This document shows, one piece after another, positions 10,798 to 18,502 of a stretch of DNA of 64,000 nucleotides. Numbering within the stretch: the stretch's first letter is position 1; each line of letters begins with the position of its first letter. The stretch is from Opitutus sp. GAS368. GTDB taxonomy: Bacteria > Verrucomicrobiota > Verrucomicrobiia > Opitutales > Opitutaceae. Location of the stretch: NCBI RefSeq assembly GCF_900104925.1, contig NZ_LT629735.1:4075001-4139000 (forward strand). Direction: 5' to 3'. Position numbers and translations under genes: made by a program. The notes under the pieces are model-generated. The model saw only the letters and a list, made by a program, of their open reading frames with translations. It searched no databases and was not told the DNA's origin.

Positions 10798-12012
10798 ATG
10801 CGCATCGGCTCCACCGTCACCGTTTCCCTCCGGGCCCTCCGGCGCAACACCATGCGCTCCATCCTTACCGCGCTGGGCATCATCATCGGCGTCGGCGCCG
10901 TCATCGCCATGGTCAGCATCGGCAACGGCGCGAAGTCCACCGTCGAGGCGCAGATCGCCAGCCTCGGCCAGAACGTGCTCCTGATCTTCTCCGGCAGCTT
11001 CAACCAGGGCGGCGCGCGCAGCGGCGCCTTCGGGGCCGGCACGCTGACCATCGAGGACGCCGAGGCCATCGCCCGGGAGACGCCCAATCTCGCCGGCATC
11101 AGCCCCGAGGTCCGCGCCAACGCCCAGGTGCTCGCCAACGGCCTCAACTGGTCCACCAACATTTTCGGCGAAAGCGCCGACTACCTGAACATCCGCCAGT
11201 GGCCGCTCACGGAAGGGGCCATGTTCTCCGACCAGGACATCCGCAGCGTCGGCAAGGTGGCCGTCATCGGCCAGACCATCGTCAAGCAGCTCTATCCCGA
11301 CGGCGACCCCATCGGGCAGACCCTGCGCATCCGCAACCAGCCGTTCCGCGTGATCGGTGTCCTGCTGGGCAAGGGCCTCTCGGTGCAGGGTTCCGACCAG
11401 GACGACGTGGTCATCATTCCCTACACGAGCGCCATGAAGCGCGTCACCAAGCAGACCATGCTGCGCTCGATCAACGTGCAGGCGGCCACGGCCGACACCA
11501 TCGACGACGTCCAGAATTACATCACCGCGCTGCTCCGCCAGCGCCACCGCACGACGGAGCAGACCGACGACTTCACCGTCCGCAACCAGCAGGAGATCGC
11601 GGCGGCCGCCACCGCCACCTCCCAGACGCTCACGCTGCTGCTTGCCGCCATCGCCGGCGTGTCCCTCGTCGTCGGCGGCATCGGCATCATGAACATCATG
11701 CTCGTGTCGGTGACCGAGCGCACGCGGGAGATCGGCATCCGCATGGCCGTCGGGGCGCACGGCAGCGACGTGCTGCTGCAATTCCTCATCGAGGCGGTCA
11801 TCCTCAGCTCGATGGGCGGCATCATCGGCATCCTGCTCGGCATCGCTTCTTCGCAGCTCGTTTCCAAATTCAACGGCTGGCCGGTGCTGGTGTCGACCAG
11901 CTCGATCATTGTCGCCTTTGTGTTCAGCGCCGCGGTCGGCGTGTTCTTCGGCTTCTATCCGGCGCGCAAGGCCTCCCAGCTCGATCCAATCGACGCCCTG
12001 CGCTACGAATAG
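10798..12012 (+). CDS. MacB-type ABC permease
   Basis: 404-residue permease with four expected TM helices: TM1 (SILTALGIIIGVGAVIAMVS), a MacB periplasmic core domain (about 45-245), then the FtsX domain with three helices. The family signature around VGGIGIMNIMLVSVTERTRE is present, and the end FYPARKASQLDPIDALRYE is standard. It works with the ATPase just upstream as a mechanotransmission-type exporter. The next gene is 190 bases away behind a large inverted repeat, so the operon probably ends here. Confidence 0.93.
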   Translation: MRIGSTVTVSLRALRRNTMRSILTALGIIIGVGAVIAMVSIGNGAKSTVEAQIASLGQNVLLIFSGSFNQGGARSGAFGAGTLTIEDAEAIARETPNLAGISPEVRANAQVLANGLNWSTNIFGESADYLNIRQWPLTEGAMFSDQDIRSVGKVAVIGQTIVKQLYPDGDPIGQTLRIRNQPFRVIGVLLGKGLSVQGSDQDDVVIIPYTSAMKRVTKQTMLRSINVQAATADTIDDVQNYITALLRQRHRTTEQTDDFTVRNQQEIAAAATATSQTLTLLLAAIAGVSLVVGGIGIMNIMLVSVTERTREIGIRMAVGAHGSDVLLQFLIEAVILSSMGGIIGILLGIASSQLVSKFNGWPVLVSTSSIIVAFVFSAAVGVFFGFYPARKASQLDPIDALRYE

Positions 12013-12031
12013 GCGCGGGGCCGCGGTCTTT

Positions 12032-12059
12032 TCCCAATCGCGGGATTCAGGACTCCCGC
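12032..12059 (+). promoter_or_regulatory. Putative enhancer (UAS 4): TCCCA-N5-GGGA dyad plus half-site
   Basis: TCCCAATCGCGGGA forms a 14-bp dyad at 12032-12045, followed by TCCCGC starting exactly 22 bp after the first T. The same arrangement precedes the units starting at 16217 and 44665. The dyad begins 126 bp before the -24 GG of the promoter at 12157. It is also embedded in a 12-bp perfect stem (12034-12045 with 12054-12065, 8-base loop) that could serve as a terminator for the preceding permease gene. The role as a binding site for the adjacent NtrC-type regulator is inferred. Confidence 0.55.
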
Positions 12060-12156
12060 GATTGGTGGAATCCGGGATTGGCCAAACGACGCAGGCGACC
12101 AGCCCGGACGGTTTATCTGCCTGCGAGCTTGGTGGTTAGGCGTCGCCCGGGAAAGT

Positions 12157-12172
12157 TGGCACGGCGCGAGCA
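12157..12172 (+). promoter_or_regulatory. Putative sigma-54 promoter of the small membrane protein/two-component unit
   Basis: TGGCACGGCGCGAGCA has a perfect -24 element (TGGCACG) and the invariant GC with GG-N10-GC spacing. The -12 element (GAGCA) departs from consensus TTGCA, making this the weakest of four such sites in the window. The predicted transcript would start about 19 bases before the ATG at 12202. Confidence 0.5.
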
Positions 12173-12201
12173 ATGATCGCGGCCTCAACCCAACTTCCTC
12201 C

Positions 12202-12468
12202 ATGAAGAGCCATCAACAGTTTCTCCCGATCGTCCTGCTCACCGGCACCGCCGGCCTCGCTGTCTTCGTTCTCGCCAACACCGAACTCGCCGCGCGTTTC
12301 CCGTTCGAACCTTTTCTTGCGGTGCTTGCCTCCCTCGCCCTGATCCGCTTCGCGTTTTCCGACTACGCGCGCCGCCCGAAACCGCTGCCCTTGCCGGCCA
12401 CGGTTCTGCGTCCGGTGCCGCGCCGCACGGTGCGCGCGTCGGCCTGCGTCGGGCGTGTCGCCGCTTGA
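12202..12468 (+). CDS. Small membrane protein of unknown function (88 aa)
   Basis: I do not recognise a family. Two hydrophobic segments (about residues 7-25 and 35-52) are followed by a Pro/Arg-rich cytoplasmic-looking tail. It lies directly after a sigma-54-like promoter and 99 bases before the NtrC-type regulator, so it may be the first gene of the regulatory operon. A membrane partner of the sensor kinase is possible, but the sequence gives no direct support. Confidence 0.6.
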   Translation: MKSHQQFLPIVLLTGTAGLAVFVLANTELAARFPFEPFLAVLASLALIRFAFSDYARRPKPLPLPATVLRPVPRRTVRASACVGRVAA

Positions 12469-12567
12469 AGCGCAGCATCATGAGTGGATACAGCCTTGAC
12501 CGCCGCAGGCGCGGCGAAGGCTGATGCCCTCTTGACACTTACCACCCGTCACTTGTCACTTCCTGCA

Positions 12568-13935
<1,368 letters not shown>

Positions 13936-13946
13936 GCTATAAGCTT

Positions 13947-14348
13947 TAAGCGGTAAGCTTCCTGAGCCAACTTGCGTGTAAGTGAAAGACTATCGCAAGA
14001 TTCAGGCCTGGCAGCGAAGTCACGCGCTTACTCTTGAAATCTACCGGCTGACCAAGCTTTTCCCCAAAGACGAAATGTTTGGGCTCACCAGCCAGATGCG
14101 CCGCGCGTCTTCCTCTATTCCGGCAAATATTGCCGAGGGTGCCGGTCGCGATGGTGACGCAGAGTTGAAGCGCTTTTTGATCATCGCGCTCGGATCGGCC
14201 TCCGAACTCGACTATTTTATTCTGTTGAGCGGTGAGCTCGGTTACATTGAACCATCGTCGGCAAGGAAAGTTACCGGCGAGATTCTGGAGATCCGCCGCA
14301 TGCTCGGGGGGTTCATTCAGAAGCTTAAGGCTTAAAGCTTACCGCTTA
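13947..14348. repeat. 14-bp inverted repeats bracketing the four-helix-bundle gene
   Basis: Left arm TAAGCGGTAAGCTT at 13947-13960 and right arm AAGCTTACCGCTTA at 14335-14348 are perfect reverse complements. More AAGCTT/TAAGC phrases extend both arms. The left arm begins 11 bases after the regulator stop; the right arm overlaps the last base of the four-helix-bundle stop codon and ends 4 bases before the kinase ATG. The pair delimits a cassette-like unit. Confidence 0.8.
13982..14335 (+). CDS. Four-helix-bundle protein (S23/IVS-type)
   Basis: 117-residue protein of the S23-like four-helix-bundle family, known from intervening sequences in 23S rRNA genes and as free-standing genes in many genomes. 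Family hallmarks are the KIQAWQRSHAL start, FPKDEMFGLTSQMRRASSSI, PANIAEGAGR and the LGSASELDYFILL helix. The start is GTG. It splits a response regulator from its kinase and is enclosed by perfect inverted repeats. Base use (aag, ttt, att) is less GC-biased than in its neighbours. Molecular function is unknown; structural relatives bind nucleic acids or partner with reverse transcriptases, but no reverse transcriptase is present here. Confidence 0.88.
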   Translation: MKDYRKIQAWQRSHALTLEIYRLTKLFPKDEMFGLTSQMRRASSSIPANIAEGAGRDGDAELKRFLIIALGSASELDYFILLSGELGYIEPSSARKVTGEILEIRRMLGGFIQKLKA

Positions 14349-14352
14349 TCGC

Positions 14353-15699
14353 ATGGCAAAGCCATCCCAGCGCCGCACCGCCCACGAGCAACGCGTGTTC
14401 TACTACACGCTGCTCAGCGGCCTGCCGGCGGTCGCGACGGTGATGTGGATCCTCTGGGCCGGCGACTACGAGGCCAAGGTCCAGTGGACGGTCACGCTGT
14501 TCATCGCCCTGACGTGGCTGGGCTTTGCCCTGGCCGTGCGCGAACAGGTCGTCCGGCCGCTGCAGACCATGGCCAACCTGCTCACCGCGCTGCGCGAGGG
14601 CGATTTCTCCGTCCGGGCCCGCGGCGCCAACCGCGACGAGCCGCTGGGCGACGTGCTCGCCGAGATCAACATGCTCGGCGGCGTGCTCCAGGAGCAGCGC
14701 CTGGGCGCGCTCGAGGCCACCGCCTTGCTCCGGACGGTCATGGAGGAAATCGATGTCGCCATCTTCGCCTTCGACGCCAACGAAACGCTCCGCCTCGTCA
14801 ACCGCTCCGGGCAGGAGCTGATCGCCCAGCCCGCCGAGCGCATTCTCGGCCGCCAGGCGGCTGATCTCGACCTCGCCGATTGCCTGGCCGGGGAAGGCAC
14901 CCGCGTGCTGAGCCGCACCTTTGCCGGTGGCGCCGGCCGCTGGGGGATGCGGCGCACGAGCTTCCGCGAGGGGGGCCTGCCGCACAAGCTGGTGGTCATC
15001 GCCGACCTCAGCCAGCCGCTTCGCGAAGAGGAATTGAAGGCCTGGCAGCGCCTCGTGCGCGTCATCGGCCACGAGCTGAACAATTCGCTCGCGCCCATCA
15101 AGTCCATCGCCGGCTCACTCACCACCATGCTCCGGCGCCCGGCGCGCGCCGACGACTGGGAAAAGGACATGATGGGCGGCCTCGAAATCATCGAGACGCG
15201 CGCCGAGGGCCTGAACAAGTTCATGCAGTCCTATGCCCGGCTGGCCAAACTGCCCGCGCCTAACAAACTGCCCTGCGATCTTGCGCCGCTGCTGCGCCGC
15301 ATCGTGACGCTCGAGGGCCGTTCCTCGGTCCAGTTGCTCGAGGGACCGGAAATCACGGTCTCCCTCGACGCCGCCCAAGTCGAGCAAGTGCTCATCAATC
15401 TCATCAAGAATGCCATCGAGGCCGCGCCCGAGGCCGGGCCGTCGGCTGCCCCGACCGGCTGCGTCCGCGTCGGCTGGCGCAAGGCTCCCGGCCAGGTTGA
15501 GATTTTCGTCGAGGACGACGGCCCCGGCATTGCCAATCTCCAGAATCTTTTCGTGCCGTTTTTCACCACGAAACCTTCCGGTTCCGGCATCGGCCTCGTC
15601 CTGTGCCGGCAAATCGCGGAAAATCACGGCGGCACCCTGACGCTGGAAAATCGCGAGGGCACCACCGGTTGCCTCGCCCGCTTGCGTCTGCCGGCCTAA
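14353..15699 (+). CDS. NtrY-like sensor histidine kinase
   Basis: 448 residues. Two N-terminal TM helices (about 17-37 and 45-62) with almost no periplasmic loop are followed by a HAMP-like linker, a PAS-like domain (about 120-220), the H-box VIGHELNNSLAPIK with phospho-His240, and a HATPase domain with N-box LINLIKNAIEAAP and G-box DDGPGI and GSGIGL. The HELNNSL form is characteristic of kinases that pair with NtrC-type regulators. With so little periplasmic sequence, it probably senses a membrane or cytoplasmic signal. Cognate regulator: the gene at 12568. Confidence 0.92.
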   Translation: MAKPSQRRTAHEQRVFYYTLLSGLPAVATVMWILWAGDYEAKVQWTVTLFIALTWLGFALAVREQVVRPLQTMANLLTALREGDFSVRARGANRDEPLGDVLAEINMLGGVLQEQRLGALEATALLRTVMEEIDVAIFAFDANETLRLVNRSGQELIAQPAERILGRQAADLDLADCLAGEGTRVLSRTFAGGAGRWGMRRTSFREGGLPHKLVVIADLSQPLREEELKAWQRLVRVIGHELNNSLAPIKSIAGSLTTMLRRPARADDWEKDMMGGLEIIETRAEGLNKFMQSYARLAKLPAPNKLPCDLAPLLRRIVTLEGRSSVQLLEGPEITVSLDAAQVEQVLINLIKNAIEAAPEAGPSAAPTGCVRVGWRKAPGQVEIFVEDDGPGIANLQNLFVPFFTTKPSGSGIGLVLCRQIAENHGGTLTLENREGTTGCLARLRLPA

Positions 15700-15703
15700 G
15701 GCA

Positions 15704-15817
15704 CGTCTTCAAAGTGCCTTGTCATCGCGAGGCCCGCGGCCGCGAGCCATGGCGATCCAGCGGGATTGCTTCGTCCTTTCGCAGGGTGTGACTCCTCGCC
15801 ATGACCCTTTGAAGACG
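15704..15817. repeat. Palindromic dispersed repeat with nested inverted ends
   Basis: Outer arms CGTCTTCAAAG (15704-15714) and CTTTGAAGACG (15807-15817) are perfect reverse complements. Nested inside are near-perfect arms GTCATCGCGAG (15721-15731) and CTCGCCATGAC (15795-15805). The inner unit, with ATTGCTTCGTC in its core, resembles a palindromic repeat that I know to be scattered through many unrelated bacterial genomes. It lies between the sensor kinase gene and the adaptor operon. Confidence 0.7.
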
Positions 15818-15894
15818 TTCCCTGGCCAGAGGGGCCGGACGGCCGGCTGCCGGCGGCTCGCCCGGGCCGCGTGACGCCGGGGTTTGGCCGCACA

Positions 15895-15971
15895 TTGGCT
15901 TTAGCTTGGCTTTGGCCTGGCTTTAGCTTGGCTTTAACTTGGCTTTAACTTGGCTTTGGCCTGGTTTTCGC
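15895..15971 (+). repeat. Seven tandem 11-bp repeats (TTGGCTTTAGC-like)
   Basis: Seven consecutive 11-bp units without gaps: TTGGCTTTAGC, TTGGCTTTGGC, CTGGCTTTAGC, TTGGCTTTAAC (twice), TTGGCTTTGGC and CTGGTTTTCGC. The period is about one turn of DNA, so every TTGGC half-site faces the same side. The array ends 205 bp upstream of the sigma-54-like promoter at 16176. It might be a protein-binding array or a curvature element; neither can be shown from sequence alone. Confidence 0.85.
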
Positions 15972-16064
15972 ATTACGGAACATAAAGCCCGCTCTCCTCC
16001 GTCCGGTTTCTCGGAATTTGGAAACGTGCCTTGGCTACCCGGACTTCCGCTCGGTCGTTTGGCA

Positions 16065-16092
16065 TCCCATTTTCGGGACAGTCATATCCCGC
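16065..16092 (+). promoter_or_regulatory. Putative enhancer (UAS 1): TCCCA-N5-GGGA dyad plus half-site
   Basis: TCCCATTTTCGGGA (16065-16078) followed by TCCCGC starting 22 bp after the first T. The first T is 112 bp upstream of the -24 GG of the promoter at 16176, the same distance as at the 44665 gene (112) and one more than at the 24664 gene (111). Confidence 0.65.
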
Positions 16093-16175
16093 CTTCGCTC
16101 TGATGTGCCCTGCTCAGCATCTTGTCGTCATTCGTTTACGACTCACCACCAGCGGTTTATAGCTATCTGAGTGCT

Positions 16176-16191
16176 TGGCATGAACGTTGCA
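16176..16191 (+). promoter_or_regulatory. Putative sigma-54 promoter of the adaptor/ATPase/permease cluster
   Basis: TGGCATGAACGTTGCA matches the sigma-54 consensus (TGGCAYG-N4-TTGCA) with exact GG-N10-GC spacing. The predicted start point (about 16202) is 15 bases before the ATG at 16217. This rules out a TTG codon at 16187 as the start, because that codon is inside the -12 element. The sequence from the -12 box to the ATG resembles that of the TolC-like gene at 44665. Confidence 0.75.
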
Positions 16192-16216
16192 AATGGGGCC
16201 GGCAACTTACCACCGC

Positions 16217-17470
16217 ATGGACATCGCCCGCCCCAACGCCGCCAAGGAAAAACGCAGGAAACGCCTCATCTACGGATCCGTCGCCGCTCTGGTCCTCATC
16301 GGCATCACCGTCGCCCTCTCGCGGCTGAAGCCCGCCGCCCCCACCGTGGAGCGCAACCTGGTGTGGATCGACACCGTCAAACGCGGCCCGATGGTCCGCC
16401 AGGTCCGTGGCCTCGGCACGCTGGTGCCCGAGGAGATTCGCTGGATCTCCGCCCGCACCCAGGGCCGCGTGGACAAGATCGTCCTCCGCCCCGGCGCCAT
16501 CGTCGAGACCGGCAGCCTGATCCTCGAGTTGCGCAACCCCGATGTCGTCTCCGCCGCCGCCAACGCCAACTCCCAACTGGCCGCCGCCGAGGCCCAACTG
16601 GCCAACCAGCGCATGCAGCTCGAAAGCCAGCTGCTGGCCGCCGAGGCCGAGGCCGCTCGCGCCAAGTCCAACTTCGAAACCACCAAGCTGCGGTCCGACG
16701 TCCAGGAGCAGCTCTTCCGCGACGGCTTGGTCTCCGAGCTCGACCTCAAGCTCGCCCAGGCCACCGCGGCCGACGGCGCCATAAGCAATGCCATCGAGCA
16801 AAAGCGCTACGTTTTCGCCAAGGATTCCATCAAACCGCAGCTCGCCGTGCAGGAAGCCGAGGTCGAACGCCTTCGCTCCCTCGCTCAGCTCCGCCAGGAG
16901 GAGCTGGACGCTCTCCAGGTCCGCTCCCCCATGGCCGGCGTGCTCTCCGCCCTGCCCGTCGAAGTCGGCGCCCAGGTCCAGCCGGGCTCCAACATCGCCC
17001 GCGTGGCCGATCCCTCCAAGCTCAAGGCCGAGATACACATCGCGGAGACCCAGGCCCGCGACATCGCGATCGGCCAGCTCGCCCAGGTCGACACCCGCAA
17101 CGGCATCGTCGAGGGCAAGGTCGCCCGCATCGATCCCGCCGTGCAGAACGGCACCGTCCTGGTCGACGTCACCATCGTCAACGAACTCCCCCGCGGTGCC
17201 CGCCCCGACCTTTCGGTCGACGGCACCATCGAGCTCGAGCGCCTGAACGAGGTCGTCTACGTCGGCCGCCCGGCCTTCGGCCAGGAGAAGAGCACCGTGG
17301 GCATCTTCAAGCTCGTCGAAGGCAGCAACGACGCCGTCCGCACCCAGGTCCAGCTCGGCCGCAGCTCGGTCAATACCATTGAAATCGTCGGCGGGCTCCA
17401 GCCCGGTGACCGCGTGATCCTCTCCGACATGTCGCCGTGGGACTCCAACGACCGCGTCCGGCTCAATTGA
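16217..17470 (+). CDS. Periplasmic adaptor (HlyD/RND-type membrane-fusion protein)
   Basis: 417-residue adaptor with a highly basic start (KEKRRKR), one TM helix (about 17-35), a lipoyl half (TQGRVDKIVLRPGAIVETG), a long Ala/Gln/Glu-rich coiled-coil hairpin (about 110-240), the second lipoyl half (VRSPMAGVLSALPVEVGAQV), then beta-barrel and membrane-proximal domains. It heads a long run of ABC exporter genes: an ATPase 170 bases downstream and then ADOP permeases. It should join these permeases to an outer-membrane channel, most plausibly the TolC-like protein at 44665, which carries the same promoter architecture. Confidence 0.9.
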   Translation: MDIARPNAAKEKRRKRLIYGSVAALVLIGITVALSRLKPAAPTVERNLVWIDTVKRGPMVRQVRGLGTLVPEEIRWISARTQGRVDKIVLRPGAIVETGSLILELRNPDVVSAAANANSQLAAAEAQLANQRMQLESQLLAAEAEAARAKSNFETTKLRSDVQEQLFRDGLVSELDLKLAQATAADGAISNAIEQKRYVFAKDSIKPQLAVQEAEVERLRSLAQLRQEELDALQVRSPMAGVLSALPVEVGAQVQPGSNIARVADPSKLKAEIHIAETQARDIAIGQLAQVDTRNGIVEGKVARIDPAVQNGTVLVDVTIVNELPRGARPDLSVDGTIELERLNEVVYVGRPAFGQEKSTVGIFKLVEGSNDAVRTQVQLGRSSVNTIEIVGGLQPGDRVILSDMSPWDSNDRVRLN

Positions 17471-17640
17471 TCTCAAATTTGAAATCCCAGATTGCAGATT
17501 CCAGCGTCATGTGCCCCGCCCTCATCCTCGCCCTCCTGACCGTCCTCGTTGCCACCGACGACGGCGCCCGCGGCTAAATTCCTGTAACCGCCACGCCCCA
17601 TCGCGTGTTAGTAACCCATTAACCCTGTCTCCTCACCCAA

Positions 17641-18351
17641 ATGACCACCGAAAATCCCTCCCTGATCAAACTCGACGGCGTGACCAAGGTCTTCCTCACC
17701 GATGAAGTTGAGACGCACGCCCTCTCCGGCATCCACATGGACATCCGCAAGGGCGAGTATGTCTCCATCGCCGGCCCGTCCGGCTGCGGCAAGTCCACCC
17801 TGCTCTCGATCCTCGGCCTGCTCGACACGCCGACCGACGGCACCTACGTCCTCAACGGCCGCCCCGTCCAGGGCCTGACGCTCCCCGAGCGCGCCCGCAT
17901 CCGCAACCGCGAGATCGGCTTCATTTTCCAGTCCTTCAATCTCATCGGCGACCTCACGGTCTATGAGAACGTCGAGCTGCCCCTCACCTACCGCGGCATG
18001 CCCGCCGGCGAGCGCAAGACCCGCGTGACCGAGGCCCTCGAGAAGGTCGGCATGGGCCACCGCGCCAAGCACCTGCCCTCCCAGCTCTCCGGCGGTCAAC
18101 AGCAGCGCGTCGCGGTCGCCCGCGCCCTCGCCGGCTCCCCGGCCGTGCTGCTCGCCGACGAGCCCACGGGCAACCTCGATTCGAAGAACGGCGACGCCGT
18201 GATGGAGCTGCTCCACTCGCTGCACCGCGCCGGTTCCACCATCGTCATGGTCACGCACGACACGCGCTTCGCGCGCCACGCCGAGCGCACCATCCACGTG
18301 TTCGACGGCCGCGTCGTCGAGGAGCAGGTCGAGGCCGGCTCCGCCCACTGA
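17641..18351 (+). CDS. ABC transporter ATP-binding protein (MacB/LolD-type)
   Basis: 236-residue nucleotide-binding subunit with Walker A GPSGCGKST (about 43-51), Q-loop FQSFNLIGDLTVYENVELPL, signature [15 protein letters not shown], Walker [14 protein letters not shown] and switch MVTHD. It differs from the ATPase at 10026 (GASGSGKS). It is the only ATPase among the adaptor and five permeases of this cluster, so it may energise several permeases. The gap before it holds no gene I can support. Confidence 0.94.
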   Translation: MTTENPSLIKLDGVTKVFLTDEVETHALSGIHMDIRKGEYVSIAGPSGCGKSTLLSILGLLDTPTDGTYVLNGRPVQGLTLPERARIRNREIGFIFQSFNLIGDLTVYENVELPLTYRGMPAGERKTRVTEALEKVGMGHRAKHLPSQLSGGQQQRVAVARALAGSPAVLLADEPTGNLDSKNGDAVMELLHSLHRAGSTIVMVTHDTRFARHAERTIHVFDGRVVEEQVEAGSAH

Positions 18352-18502
18352 GTCCTTTCGCCGGCGCACCGCCCTCAGTCGGCGCGCCGGTCCCCCAACA
18401 CACTGACCGACTTGCACCTCCGCCATCCGCGCCTGACAGCAACCTTTCGGTGGTCTCTGCTTCAAGTGCGCCCTGGCGGCGGTGCCTTTTAATAAAAACG
18501 CC

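Noticed and set aside
13982-14335. Diversity-generating retroelement accessory (Avd-like) gene
   Set aside because: The protein is a four-helix bundle like Avd, but no reverse transcriptase and no template/variable repeat pair is visible nearby.
15895-15971. Possible CRISPR array
   Set aside because: Units are 11 bp, contiguous and without spacers; no cas genes are present. It is a tandem repeat.
16187-16216. TTG at 16187 as the start of the adaptor gene
   Set aside because: It lies inside the -12 element of the predicted sigma-54 promoter and adds ten non-conserved residues; the ATG at 16217 is preferred.
17509-17577. Short frame of about 20 codons between the adaptor and ATPase genes
   Set aside because: Too short, no ribosome-binding site or family match, and not supported by spacing to a promoter.
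18352-18502. GC-rich stem between the ATPase and ADOP permease 1 as a terminator
   Set aside because: CCGGCGC/GCGCCGG can pair, but no T-run follows and adjacent genes form a functional set; left unannotated.
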